Below are positions 10,120-21,830 of a stretch of DNA of 64,000 nucleotides, piece after piece. Source of the stretch: Acanthococcus lagerstroemiae (Eukaryota; Arthropoda; Insecta; Hemiptera; Eriococcidae); contig CM063110.1 in assembly GCA_031841125.1 (NCBI GenBank), forward strand, positions 51,497,946-51,561,945, in the 5' to 3' direction. Each line of letters starts with the position of its first letter. The stretch's first letter is position 1. The notes under the pieces are model-generated. The model saw nothing but the letters and a program-made list of their open reading frames with translations. It did not search any database and was not told the origin of the DNA. Made by a program: the position numbers and the translations under genes.

Positions 10120-10999
10120 ACTCCATTTGTTTCACTACAACAGCAATTTGAAAAACTATCGGATAACCAGACTTGATAAACTAGACTGCCACCAGCCGAT
10201 ATCTCGCTCCCCTACCCCAATTGTTTCATTATAACAACAATCTGAAATATATGATCGGATAGCCAAAACTTGATAAACTAGACTGCCACAGCTGATATCT
10301 CGCTCCCCCACTCCATTTATTTCATCACAACCGCGATTTGAGATACGATCGAATAACCAAAACTTGTAAACTAGACTGTCACCAGCTGACATCTTGCTCC
10401 CAGCTCCATTTGTTTCACTAAAACAGCAATTTGAAAAAGGATCGGATAGCCAAAACTTGATAAACTAGACAGCTACCAGCTAATATCTCGCTCCCCCACT
10501 CCATTTGTTTCACTAAAACAGCGATTTGAAAAGGGATTAGATAACCAAAACTTGATGAACAAGACTTCCATCAGCTGATATCTCGCTCCCCTTCCCCAGT
10601 TGTTTCACTACAACAACGATCTGAAATATGACCAGATAGCCAAAACTTGATAAGCTAGACTGCTATCAGCTGATATCTCGCTCCCCCAGTCCCTCTGTTT
10701 CATCACAACAGCGATTTGAGATACAATCGAATAACCAAAACTTGCGAACTGGACTGTCACCAGCTGACATCTCACCCCCCGCCCACTCTATTTGTTATTT
10801 GTTTCACCACAACAGCGACTTGAAATACGATCGGATAACCAACACTTGTAAACTAGACTGCCGCCAGCTGATATCTCACTCCCCCTCCACTCTATTTGTT
10901 TCATCACAACAGCGACTTGAAATACGATCAGATCACTAAAACTTGAAAAACTAGACTGCCATCAACTGATATCTTGCTCCCCCACTCCATTTGTGTAAC
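10120..10999. repeat. Tandem array, about nine copies of a ~95-bp unit
   Basis: The landmark 'aaactagactgcca' and variants recurs near 10175, 10271, 10367, 10462, 10554, 10651, 10744, 10847 and 10945, a period close to 95 bp. Each unit also contains 'gatatctcgctcccc' and 'tttgtttca..acaacagcgattt'. Copies differ by scattered substitutions and small indels, and alternate units look more alike in places (for example a shared 'gagatacgatcgaata' variant), hinting at a higher-order period. This is a minisatellite or short satellite block; no coding frame is conserved across units. Confidence 0.85.
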
Positions 11000-12669
11000 T
11001 ACATCCATAGGTTCCCATGCCACACCCAGTACCAAGTGAATCTGCTATACCATACTGATTTGAATATTGAGATACTTCTTTTTGGACAAACCTATCAGTC
11101 ACGTAGAAAGACATGACTTCTCGACACTTCTACTTGGCCGAAAGTTGCGTTTTCTATTGTCGCTTTACCGATGTACCCTTAAAATGGCTCTGTTGGAGCA
11201 ACTCGCCATCACTGAATTAGAATTTTGTGCAGCCTCCTTGTTGACAGATTCTCATCCATATTAAATTTTCCCAGTAGTCATATTATATTTTCGAAGCAAT
11301 TTCAATTCATATTCTTTAAACTAGTACATACAAGAATGTTGATAAGTACGTTCTGGGTAACGTAATCTGTTAACACTACCCTCGATTTTGACCGGCGCTA
11401 TGCATGCGTGTGAGGCGCGTATCGTTTTTTCAGAAGTTGAAAGGATTCATCGCGCCGAGTAGTAATAAAATATGCATCTCCCGTTCCGGGTTACTGGTGT
11501 CTAGAATAACACAGGTAGGTGGTATATGTACGTGTATGTGTATAGGAAGTGGGACTCTATATGCTCCGGTGGGGTAAGTGTTGCTAACAATTTGCGTGTG
11601 GAATAAGTAAAATCAAGTACCCGGTGCTATGAGGAAACGGGGGCATATGTTGCGCTTTTGCCGTTTTGACCCTCGGCCCTCGACTTCGACATCGTGCTGC
11701 ACTCGAAGGTTGCTTTTCGAAGACCCCACTGAGTTTATAGGAGACGCGTCAAATAGAGCGAGTCTGCGTCGAAAAGGGCGAACCAGATTTGCAACAGGCG
11801 GCTGGCTTAAAAGCAATTTTCGAGTTTGAATTCGTATTTTGCATCGCTTATTATTCACGAACCTAATTAAATGCTATTCATTTGTGATGGGGAGGGGGAG
11901 TAACATACTATCTAGTCAATGAAGAGAAGCTCCTAGACTGGAGAGGATGAATTAGGTTACGCCAGAAGTGCTTTTCATGTTTTTCACATGCTTTAGGCTA
12001 TCAACTTGTGTCATCAGACAAGCTTGAATGGAAACATGTCATAATACGTAAGATTTTAGGTATCAAGTCCTATAGATATCAATTCTCTAGGTGTTTTCCG
12101 TTAGACGGGAAGGGAGATAGAAGAGGAAGCAACCCTTCTGGAACATAGGTAAAGCGTTCACCAGGATGGGCGATATCGCCAACTAAATGATGTATCATTA
12201 AAAGATTTGTTAAAATCAATACATTGATATCACTTATATTTTTTTGGAATGAAAGATATAATATGGCGATACTTATACATAGTTATAACGACCATACTAT
12301 AAACAGTCTATAGCGTTGAGTGTTGAGCTGTTGAGTGTAGATATCAAGCGAACATATTAAGCCTCAGATCCCACCCGGATGATCAGAGACTGAGTCCACT
12401 TTTGAAGACAGGACGTAAGGAAATTTTAAAGAGGAATGTATTTCTTATTTTTAATAACAATCTGCTCATTTACTGTCTGCGAGTTCACATGAGACAGGAG
12501 CCAGTGCACTCTAGCTAGACGTTACCAGATTTGTAAACGCGGATTTTTCGAGTTTTTTGAGAGAAATATCTAGTCCGGACCTCAGCGAGGGCATTTGAAA
12601 TCAAAAAACGAGAGCGTGTAGAAAAGTCGCGTGTATTGATCATCGATAGTAGAGACAGATCTACCTAAG
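11000..12669. other. Non-coding stretch without recognised features
   Basis: I find no gene, tandem repeat or inverted-terminal element that I can support. The sequence at 11370-11480 and 11620-11790 is more CG-containing and appears once in the window. Paired open frames at 11613-11858 on both strands are overlapping readings without domains. Confidence 0.45.
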
Positions 12670-12675
12670 GGTGTT

Positions 12676-12865
12676 AAACATAAACCGTAACTGAACTAAA
12701 TGAATAGCCTGTCTGGCCGAACAGAAAAGAAGAAGACGGTTTTGAAAAGACCACGTACTGGAAGTACAGGAATACTGGAAACAAAAGACGGTTGTTAGAT
12801 GCTCGCATTATGCTACACAGGAATTCGCCAGAAATGTACATTGGAGACAGGAAAGACACCGCATA
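12676..12865 (+). repeat. Copy of an unrecognised dispersed repeat (copy 1 of 4)
   Basis: This segment shares blocks with 43360-43620 (same strand) and with the reverse complement of 51050-51290 and 52840-53080. Shared blocks in order: 'aactgaactaaatg', 'cctggccga', an A/G-rich stretch with gaagaag, 'aaaagaccac/aaaagatcac', 'agtacaggaat', and 'gagacaaaagacg..tgttagacg'. It is the most divergent of the four. Another open frame in it (12792-12980) has no recognisable domain. Confidence 0.6.
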
Positions 12866-13039
12866 CTCGTATATCTGTACCATGGTGTGTACAGTGTACC
12901 TACAATGTCAAGGACAGAACACAAGCAACAGCAAGCACGAGATTTCTTTATCTCATTTCTTCAAAATTCTAATGATATAAGAAATGATATGTATAGTCCA
13001 TAAATGACGTTAGAGTAACAATAAGTATGCAGATTGTTA

Positions 13040-13411
13040 CAGGGTTGCCACTTTCTGGAAAACCGGGAAAAGTCAGGAAATTTTCATTTAAGTCAGGGAA
13101 ATTTTCTGAAAATAACAAACGAGTTCGTATTTTATCAGAGTAAACTTTTTTTATCATAACATAAGAATAATGATAATCTATTCGCAAATGAAATAGTCTA
13201 TAATATTGAAAAATATTACATAAATTACATCTGTACCTTCTTCTTCTCGATAGCGATTTTTTTTAAATCTGTATTGTAAAAAATTTCTGTGACTCTCCTC
13301 CCTCTGGGCTTTCTCGGAATCCTGTAAAAAAGTCAGGGAAAATTGGAAAAGTTGGCCTGGAAAACCGGGAAAAGTCAGGGAAAACCAATCCTGAAAAAAA
13401 TGGCAACCCTG
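13040..13411. mobile_element. Small inverted-terminal element, CAGGGTTGCCA ends
   Basis: The left end CAGGGTTGCCA (13040-13050) is matched by the inverted right end TGGCAACCCTG (13401-13411). The 372-bp interior holds repeated 'aaaaccgggaaaagtcagg' blocks near both ends, so the inverted and direct repeats continue inward. There is no coding capacity. CAGGG termini and size suggest a hAT-like MITE, but the 8 bases flanking each end (gattgtta, ttgtatca) do not form a clear duplication. Confidence 0.7.
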
Positions 13412-13917
13412 TTGTATCACATTTTTCCTCGACTATCAGCAAATCTGTAAGTTATTAGCTTCTTCTGGTTATGAAATTGAAAACAGCAGATATAAATTAG
13501 TTTTCGATTTTACCAACAGGAAAAGCGAAAAACTGATTGCTGATTTTAGGACGGAAACAGTCAGAGAGTTCATTTTTGAGGTTAGACTCGGCACATATCG
13601 ACTTTCGAACGCTTCTCGGGACGATAAACTTCAAAATTTCGGTCTTTAGTTTCAAATATACCGATACTGAGGTTTTTTGAGTGGCGGAGTTTATTTTTCT
13701 TTTTAAGGTAATTTCAACAAAAAACTCTACTCATTAAAACCCACCACTGGTTAGAATTTGAAAAAATTGACAGATTCATAAGTGGGCATCAATTACATCC
13801 GAGTTTTAGTGGTCGTTGCGTGTTTTTTCATATTACAGCTACTGTTACACTTATCCATGAGGACTTCGGGGTGCAAGAACCTGAAATATGCACGGTTGCA
13901 TACTCGTAGATCTTGAC

Positions 13918-14092
13918 CAGTGGCGGATCCGAGGGGGGCATGTGGTACATCCCCCCCCGGTTGAATATTTTAAACGCAATAATAGGGGGTAAAAGGAATA
14001 AACATGATGAATTGTACGCTCGTTACCCGCCTCAAAGGTCACCGCCGCTACGGTACCCCTTCTCCCATCTCCTCTTTCTAAATCCGCGCCTG
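13918..14092. mobile_element. Small hAT-like MITE with near-perfect 8-bp target duplication
   Basis: Ends are CAGTGGCGGATCC (13918-13930) and AATCCGCGCCTG (14081-14092), imperfect inverted copies. The flanking octamers are ATCTTGAC (13910-13917) and ATCTTTAC (14093-14100), identical at 7 of 8 positions. 8-bp duplications are characteristic of hAT (and P) transposition. The 175-bp interior is non-coding and contains a C-run at 13951-13958. Confidence 0.75.
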
Positions 14093-14100
14093 ATCTTTAC

Positions 14101-16269
14101 GGCTTGCATTTACAGCTTAAATAACATCAAAATTGAACTCAGCGACTCAAAAATCGCTCATTATCAATGTAATTTGCGCCCCCTCTTAAGATTTTCAATA
14201 TTTTAATTCTAATAGCCCCCTACGATGGGTACAGAGAGGTATGGCTAAAATAATTTCAAAAATGAACTCGGTGATTTTAAAACCCCAGTATCGAGACATT
14301 GAAAGCTACTCCCGCTAATTTTCAGGTTTCGGTCCCCTGTGGATAACTTCAAAAATGAATTCAGCATATCCAAAAATTGTAGATATTACAACATAATACG
14401 TGTACGAATTGGTGGCTGTTTTTTGTATAAAATCACCAATGTAACTTCAGGTGTCCTGTTTTTGGAGCCTTCTATGCACCCTCCAAGTATAAATTTCGTT
14501 CATGAAAACTATCTTATGGAGCCTGTCGTTATGGAACAAGTTTCTCGAGGGTTTCCAATATTTTTTCCACTTTTGAGGTCGTAAGATAGTAATTAGACAT
14601 AGACTGCAACCCCTTTAGGCACGAGTTAATATAGTGTCATTAAGGTTTAAAATTTTACATTCGATATTTGGAAACAGAGGAAAATGAGGCACGGATCGCA
14701 ATAAAAAAATCGAAAATATTAAAAGTCAAGGCCGTCTAGTCTTATATATTTTTTTATTAAGGTAGCATTCAGTGTTAAACTATTATTCATTTCCAAAATA
14801 CTTCTTTTTTTTTTCTTTCTTTTTTTTTTCTCGAGAAGTAGGGGGGTTTCCAAGTTTTTACAAAAACCCATTTTCCGTTTACATGTTTTTTTTTGTTTTT
14901 TTTTTTTTCCATTTGTAACTTAACTTGCGGTAAAACGGGTTGCTAAAGTAAATAAAAGTATAATCGTTACTCGAATGCACGAGGAAAAAAGTTTACCGTT
15001 GTATTTCCATGTGCTCTTGTGTGCAAAGGTGCGGTTGTGGAGCTGGAGAGAACTCGTCGAGCCAAATGGGGTGCGAAGGAACCGCCGGACTGTCTTCGGT
15101 TTCAGCGACCCCGCCGGCAGTAACGAGTGAAATTGAATAAACCGACGCGATTTCCTTTTTAATTAAGCCCAAACAAAAAGCTTAATTATTTAAATTGGAC
15201 GCGGATAAACACGCGTCGAGGCAAAATATTTTTTAATGCCGACTGTATTTTCGGTAAATTATATTAGCAGGGGGCGAGTTCAAGCTTATTTAAAGACACG
15301 AACGTGTGTATCGTGGATGCAGCCAAACCGGCAGGAAACCTTTTTTTTTTCTTTCGTTTCTAACGAGCTTTACGGAAAAAGAGGAAAAAAAAACACGAAA
15401 ATTTTCGGAAAAAAGGGCAAAATAAAATTCTCTTTTAACGTTACGCGTGGGTAATGAATTCCTTAAATTGAAATACGAACAAATTTTCCTGGAGGCAGCC
15501 CTGTGTGAGTTTTTTTCCTTTTTTCTTTTTTGAAATACCGAATAACGTCATCGCAGGTGAGGTTTTGCTCGCCCGCAACGAACCGTCTCATTTGCATGAC
15601 AGAAATACCTACAGAGGCCTTGACGTATACAGGATGTCTCAGCATGAGTGATCTTTCTCTTAACTGGGTATGGAAACAGCTTATCGTGACAGCAGTCACA
15701 TACATACTCGTATATTTGCCTATTCTTACTTTTCAAGGAGCGAGAATACGATCGGTAGAAAGAATTAAGAGTATTCTGTCAAAAACAATCAGGAATATGG
15801 ACGGTAACAGCCAAAAAGACCATCAAAGATACTGTCAATAATATAGTCACTCGTAAAGAATACAGCCAATGATACTGTTGTCATCGAAAATATTGTCAAC
15901 CATACAGTCAACAATACTACCAAGACCACATAAACCTTATCCAGATGCATATAATCAGAAAGAATCACTCGAAGAGTGTACCAGGTGCCCGAAAACATAG
16001 AGATGACTTAGCCAACCTAAATTTAACTTATAGAATTTGCGGGTTTTTCTAAAATTGTACGAAGATAACGAGGGGGGAGGGAGAAGTGTTTAAGTCTGCT
16101 CTGGACTCTGGAGCGAGTGCGAGGGTATACGAAATCACACAAACGAGCGTCGCATGTATAATTTGGCTGGTAGTAATAAAAAGCTTAAAATGCGAGTGCA
16201 AGGCGCATGAACTGTGACTGTACTAAACCAATGCTGCCAACCAAGCCTGTTGAAAAATCCCAGGATTCT
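14101..16269. other. Non-coding stretch
   Basis: I see no supported gene. Several long T-runs occur at 14750-14910. The part at 15000-15300 is more CG-rich and appears once. Between 15780 and 15940 a loose repeat of 'atactgtcaa/atacagtc' words is visible, too irregular to call an array. Open frames at 15530-15841 and the opposite strand have no domains. Confidence 0.4.
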
Positions 16270-16490
16270 TCATAAAAAAATCTTACGATTCCCCGTAACC
16301 GGAGGGATTCTTTGGGGCCGGGCTCGAGCCCCCATTTCTCCGTGCCGCAACGGTGCGCGTGTCCTACCAGGGCCACTATTGGGCTCCCTACTGACCGAGG
16401 TCCGCGCTCCCTGAGCGCTCGTCTGGAATTCAGGTCCCTCACAGCCGGACGCGCTGCCTCTTCACTCACCCACCTCATCCAACGGTATTG
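16270..16490. repeat. Dispersed repeat shared with 21690-21830
   Basis: A GC-rich block of about 150 bp matches 21695-21825 at high similarity: 'ctactgaccgag', 'ccctgagcgctcg', 'tggaattcagg' and 'gccgctgcctcttcactcacc'-like words occur in the same order and strand. Both copies lie directly beside LINE 3' fragments. Part of it reads as an open frame in either direction, but I recognise no protein. A palindromic gggctcgagccc at 16320-16331 resembles a tRNA B box; a SINE origin is possible but unproven. Confidence 0.6.
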
Positions 16491-16497
16491 GAAAGCA

Positions 16498-16975
16498 CAG
16501 TCCTTCCAGCATTGACTTACGGAGCCCAGACCTGGGCCATCACTAAAAAACAAATGCACAAAATCCGGTCACGCACAATTCAATATTCAGAAGTATCCTC
16601 CAAATCAGATTAAAAGACCACACTAAAGTACAAGATATTATGGAAAAAACTAAAGCCAAAAATATCGAAATTGTCCTCAAAAAGCTGAAGCTTAAGTTTG
16701 CAGGTCATATTAGCCGCGAACCAAATCATAAATGGAATAAAGTCCTAACTACCTGGGTCCCACAAGAAGGCAAGCGAGGCAAAGGAAGGCCGGTTATGAG
16801 GTGGGAGGACGAACTGCGTCAGCATCTCGGACCGAAGTGGTTTAATATGGCAAAGGATAGAACAAGGTGGAGGGACTTGACAGAGGCCTATGCCCAACAA
16901 TGGGCGACCGAAGGGGCATCGACGACGGAGGCACCGTCCGTTTACCGAAAAAAAAAAAAAAAAAAAAAAAAAAGT
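16498..16975 (+). pseudogene. 3' end of an RTE-like LINE with poly(A) tail
   Basis: This 5'-truncated LINE fragment begins in the RT C-terminal part (L-T-Y-G-A-Q-T-W-A-I-T near 16508-16540 across a frame change). It continues through K-L-K-F-A-G-H-I-S-R (16688-16720), G-K-R-G-K-G-R-P near 16770-16795, and W-R-D-L-T-E-A-Y-A-Q-Q-W-A near 16868-16905, then a pure A-run at 16950-16972. The sequence order matches the tails of the RTE-like LINEs at 39107-42080 and 45734-47168. It is a typical short insertion left by incomplete reverse transcription. The left junction falls near 16488-16497; I did not find a clear target duplication. Confidence 0.85.
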
Positions 16976-17597
16976 AGATGGTGTCAATATCGCGGACCCA
17001 ATTGGCCACGACAAATAAATAAAATTAAAAAAAAAAAGAACAATAAATAAATTGAAGTTTACTTTCTTCTTTTCAGTTTGTCAATTTCGGATAATTTTTC
17101 CCAGATTGTGCCAAACATTGGTCGACTAATAATGGGCAAATTTTAACATATTTTCAAAAATTCACAGAAAATAGCCTCTGAGCTTGACGTCGGTGGGCGC
17201 GTGTAAGTGAAACTCATTTCTGATGGCATTCACTACCATATACTATGATTCAAAATGAAATGCTGCAGACGAATAATTGGCAACAGTTGCTAACTATTGG
17301 TTTTGGACTCTTGGTAGGATGCCTGTGGATTAATCTGGGGGGTGATAGCAGCGCCATCTTATCGTATGTTGTAGAGGACAGATGACTATATCCATCGATT
17401 TCAAAATCAACTCCACCATGTAATGAGAGCTCGAGATATGACCGTCCCGGATAAATTAAAAAACTGACCAATAAGTGGCACTTTACCTTATCTAGTTAAC
17501 GTTTTCTAAAACAGACTCGTAGCCACAGAGGGGTCCTAGGGGGTGCTACGCTTAACGGAGCCTCCTCTGGCAAAATTTTGTGAATAAAAATAACGAA
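16976..17597. other. Non-coding stretch
   Basis: No gene or repeat could be supported. Short open frames are without domains. Confidence 0.4.
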
Positions 17598-19103
17598 TCT
17601 GCTATATAAAAGTGAATGTTTGTCTGTGTGTTTGTTTGTTTGTTTGTTTGTTTGTTTGAGTGTTTGTTCGAGGTTGGCGGGTGAACCGTAAGAGCTGGGG
17701 AGTTTGAACTTTCTGGATGTGTTCGTATGAGCCCGGAATAGGTTTTAGGCTATAAAATATTTCGGTATCCTAATTAAGAGGGGCCACAAAATTTTGTCCC
17801 CCTGGCCTCCTAACTTTGTTTTCAACTTGAACTTTTTAGAATCGTTTTACATCGAACTTCTTCACCCTTTGTTAAAATTTGGTGGCTGTAACTGTCTCCC
17901 TTCAGAAATTATTGGGGGGTCGAAAATCTGAAATTTTCAAAATCATTGTTACATGTACATCGGATTTAATGCAACCATAACATATTTGGATATCGTTTCG
18001 TACTCATTTATGTACAACACGGCCCATTTTCAACCACGTATCACCTCCAAAAGCTCTAAAATTTCAGTTTTTTTTTGTTTTTTTTTACATGAATCATTAG
18101 TCAAAACTGTGCACATAAAAATGTGTCCTGTGTCTCATAATCAAAATCTCTCTTCTCCAATATGTACGAAGGTGTTAATTTGCCTGTAGCTGGGTGTGCA
18201 TGTTTGTTCGAGGTTGGCGGGTGAACCATAAGAGCTGAGCGCGGATACGGATGCGGATACAAGGGAAGAGGGTTGAGGGTCCGGACCCGCTCCCCTGAAA
18301 TATCTAAATGCCTACTAGCGCAACTTCTTTATTATGTAGTAGCAGTTCCAGCGCTGAATTTCCCAATAAGCACATTAGGCAAGTGCCTAGAGCGGTAGAT
18401 TTCAAGGGGCGACAAATTTTTGCACAAAAACAGCGGGAAAAATAAAGGAAATTCGGGAAAAGAGAAACAGAAGAAGAGACAGAGAGGAAAATGGAAAATA
18501 TTGTAGAAGTTGCAAAAAACATAACTGGGAAATAATTATTAATTTTTGACCTGTAACTCATTAGGAGGATATGGAATGGAGTGATGAGGGGGGACATTTC
18601 GTTGAGTGCCTGCAGCAGTTTAGCTTCAAAATCCGCAGCTGGTTACAAAGAGCGTAAGCAAAAAGTGGAGTCCATAAGACATTAAAAAATAAGGAGAAGT
18701 GAAGTGACCATCCGCTTATCAGCCGCATAAGCAGCCGATCCCGGCAGTGCGGGAAGGGTAGAGGGAGGAAAACTGCAAGAGTTTTCAAGCAGAAAAAGAT
18801 CACGGATGTGGATTACGAATCGTTGAAATGACGTCAACAAGGGAAGATGGGAAAGCAATTTGCGGTAACGGGAAGAGGAGAGGACATACTAATGCCTGTG
18901 GAGCTCCGTGCGGTTAAATTTTGACATGTATTCGCATAAGAGAGGAAAATAGTATGAAAGAGGTAAGTGAGGAGATCAAGAAATTAAAATGGGATTCCGC
19001 AGGCCCCCCCCCCCATCTAAATCACCTTAGCCAACTCACCTTAGCCAACTCAACTCACTTTAGCCCATCACGGTCTAGATGACCCGCGAAGTGGGTCACC
19101 TAG
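17598..19103 (+). mobile_element. Non-autonomous Helitron-like element
   Basis: The left end reads A|TCTGCTATATAAAAGTG (element from 17598) and the right end reads CTAG|T (19100-19103). A stem-loop GACCCGC-GAA-GTGGGTC at 19081-19097 sits 2 bases before CTAG. A 5' TC, 3' CTRR with a short upstream hairpin, and insertion between A and T without target duplication are the defining structural marks of Helitrons. The interior (about 1.5 kb) has no Rep/helicase coding. It carries a (tttg)n run at 17628-17656 and a second copy of a subterminal block 'gtttgttcgaggttggcggg' (17661 and 18202), so an internal duplication or nested copy is likely. Confidence 0.72.
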
Positions 19104-19573
19104 TTCCTTATATTTTTATCGCTAGTTTTGTTCAAAACTTTTCTTTCCACTACATTTTAATGTCTATAAACTTGTCAACACTGATTTTGCTTTAAAGGAT
19201 AGACGAATCGTGTGTTTGTCGTTCTTTATATGTGACGTGTCACAAGAAAAGGGCCCAAGTATCCATCCAGCAGTTTCAGACACACAGGCCTTTTTTTGTG
19301 TCACATTACAATTTATTCATAAACGCAGTGGTAAGCTCGCGATCCAGTTCACATTGAATATAGATGGCTAATAAATGCCTCAATGGCTGTTTGAGAACTG
19401 ATAATTTGATAAGGCCACAGAAATAGAATTTTTTTACTTCCGAAAGTTCGAAAATTTGATTGTTGTAAAAGTGTTAATCTTTTTTCCCGCGATCTATTCA
19501 ATTTTTTTTTTCAGTGGTTTGTCGTTAAGTTGAATCACTAGTTTTGATCATGAATATTGAAACCAAATTCAAT

Positions 19574-19848
19574 GAGTGGCATAACCAGGATTTTCCCACG
19601 GGGAGGGGGGGCAAAGTCAGATTTTCAAGGGAGAAAAAGTCGAAAATTGCGGTATTTTTTGAAAATCGCCGTTATTAGAGGACTATTTTATGAAAATGAA
19701 GGTAAAATTACTGGTCGAGCGAAAATTGTTCGAAAAAATGTGTTTTAAAGGCGAGGAATTGCTGATTTCTGCATATTTTACATTCAATTTCAGGTGCCTT
19801 GGGAGGGGCATTCGTCCCCTTCACCTCGTCCATTTGGCTACACCACTG
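19574..19848. mobile_element. Small element related to the MITE at 24959-25211
   Basis: Ends GAGTGGCATAACCAGG and GGCTACACCACTG are decayed forms of the CAGTGGCGTGGCCAGG / GCTACGCCACTG ends of the better copy. The interior shares 'gattttcaagggag', 'aaaattg', 'gtattttttaaaaatcgcc'-like and 'agaggactat' blocks in the same order. The flanking octamers do not match, consistent with greater age. Non-coding. Confidence 0.65.
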
Positions 19849-21381
19849 CCTCATAGAAATCATCACATTATAGACTATATGTGTATCCTCAAGCCCCTCC
19901 TGGTAAACAGTCGGTACCCCCTATCGCAGATGGCTGGCTACGAGCCTGTTCCAAAATGGACCAAAATTTAAGCATTTCCCTTTAGTATTGATGTAACTGC
20001 TCCTATATTTAACCGATCCAACATCCTCGATGTATACATTTTTACGTTAGGGGGGACCAATTCGTGAAACACCCTGTACGTCTTGAAAGCGGAGAAAGCG
20101 AACCAGGAACTGCTCTGCTTATTTATTCACGCAATGGAAATCATTATTTGGCTTTAAATCATGAAATTTTATCGCGCTCGCCGATGGTTCTCCCTTCGCG
20201 TTTAAATATTCGCTCGCGTCCCACGCGTCCGTCGTGTGTAAGCAGTGGCGATGCAAAAGAGGGATCCGGGAGCGGAAAAATAAGGGTGGCGTTCGGTATG
20301 GCGTGGCTTTAGCCGCGGCCAGAAAACCCAAGTCGGAGAATTTGAAACATTTTACGTAAATATAAAGACGTTATTGTTTCCGTTTGCGTATTAAGTGGTC
20401 TGGACGGCACTATGGACGTATAGGAATGGTCATCCCGCGATATTAGTGTCGCACAGTCAGTTGGCGGTGCAATAAAGGACGTAAAATATTTCGAATGTTA
20501 ATCGAGCTTTGCGGTTCGCGAAGGTCGGATGCGAACCGAGGGTATACATTCGTATATAGTCGATAAAGTTACCAGCGAGAAGTATAATAATGTACGTGTT
20601 TATCTCGCTCGTTTGGCTCGCCATATGTCGGGGTGGGGGTGGGAGCAAGTGTGAGGGGGAGGCACGCCGGGTATTGCGAAAACGTGGATACGGTAAAAGC
20701 GGCGGCCAGTTGGGTCGTCGAATGTACACCAAAACTACTCATAACTATAATTACCGTCATTCATCAAATGCTAATTAGTTATTCGAGCCCGGTGTCCAAA
20801 TAAATGAAACGGGCGGTAATTAATTCAATTATTATCTTCTTTCTGACTCGAAGGTATTCATTTTCGATTTCCTCTTCCTTTTTTTTTTTTTTTTTTTTTT
20901 TTCTTTTTTCAATTCAAGTCCGCCGCATGTTAAACGGCACAGAACACGCTTGTATCTTAGTTTTAACGTTTTTTCGGTATTTTCGAATGTAAAGCATCCA
21001 GCCGTCACCTAGTCAGACAAATTTCCAAATACAAGAGGATTCGTGCATCCATCGAGTCCGGACCGGTGCGGCGGTACACGGAAGGTCATAGCTGCAACCG
21101 ATTCTCGAGTCGGTAAATTTTAAGGGTTCCTCACCAGCCAGTAAAATGTACCAACAATGAATCAATGAATACAAAATCTTACAAACAGATTTCTCATAAT
21201 CCGGAATTACGTAGTTGGATCTGGGGAATTTGAAATGTGTAAAAGTTACACTGGTGGCGAAGTATGGACGGCAGTGTGACCAGTGTGACACCTGTGTTAT
21301 TCACCTGTCGCAGAGCATCATTTTGCGGCGCATGGAATTTCCTCGCATTCCAAAAATGTTTAAATAACAATCTTCTTCTTT
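19849..21381. other. Non-coding stretch, partly CpG-rich
   Basis: No supported gene. The segment from 20080 to 20760 is CG-rich and single-copy here; its frames (for example 20590-20778, with a hydrophobic start) lack any recognised domain or splice context. A T-run of about 22 bases lies at 20880-20901. At about 20052-20083 'gggggaccaattcgtgaaacaccctgta' resembles 'gggggaccactccgtgaag' near 30794, suggesting a shared transposon end. Confidence 0.4.
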
Positions 21382-21660
21382 CTACGCCGACTCCATGCGA
21401 AGATTGGCGATCCATTTGGCAATGATAACTTTGGACGCTACCGCTCGGAAGATGTCAATTGATGAGCGGTCAAACCATCTGCGTAGGTCCTTAAGCCAGG
21501 AGATTTGTCGACGTCCAATCGACCGTCTTTCCTGAATCTTGCCCTGAATAATTTTGCGAATTATCTCGTACCGAGGGCCGCGGAGTATGTGACCCAGATA
21601 CTCCGTCTTCCGTTTCTTAATCGTGTACATTAGTTCTTTCGTTTTTCTCATTCGAGCTAG
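21382..21660 (-). pseudogene. LINE C-terminal fragment
   Basis: On the minus strand an 89-codon open frame reads K-R-K-T-E-Y-L-G-H-I-L-R-G, then I-Q-G-K-I-Q-E-R-R-S-I-G-R-R-Q, then S-W-L-K-D-L-R-R-W-F. This is the conserved region after the RT thumb in many arthropod LINEs. RT and endonuclease are absent. Immediately upstream on the minus strand is the repeat shared with 16270-16490, so the fragment is a short 5'-truncated insertion or the remnant of a composite. Confidence 0.75.
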
Positions 21661-21694
21661 TACTCTTTCATTTGAGACCCTCTGTACCCAGAAC

Positions 21695-21830
21695 GGCGCG
21701 TGCGTCCTGCAAGGGCCACCATGGAGTTCCCTACTGACCGAGATCCGCCCTCCCTGAGCGCTCGCCTGGAATTCAGGTTCCCCACAGCCGGACGCACTGC
21801 CTCTTCACTCACCCCTCACCTCCATGTCTT
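21695..21830. repeat. Second copy of the GC-rich repeat at 16270-16490
   Basis: It shares word order and strand with 16340-16480, including 'ccctactgaccgag', 'tccctgagcgctcg' and 'ctggaattcaggt'. It lies between a LINE C-terminal fragment and the 3' end of the R1-like element, both on the minus strand. Confidence 0.6.

Noticed and set aside
10156..10392. Repetitive minus-strand frame over the 95-bp array
   Set aside because: Explained by the tandem repeat; the frame shifts between units because 95 is not a multiple of three.
16185..16559. 124-codon minus-strand frame
   Set aside because: It spans two unrelated repeat pieces (GC-rich repeat and LINE end) in antisense; no domain recognised.
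20590..20778. 62-codon frame with hydrophobic start resembling a signal peptide
   Set aside because: Followed by low-complexity Gly/Arg sequence, no homologous features, no gene context.
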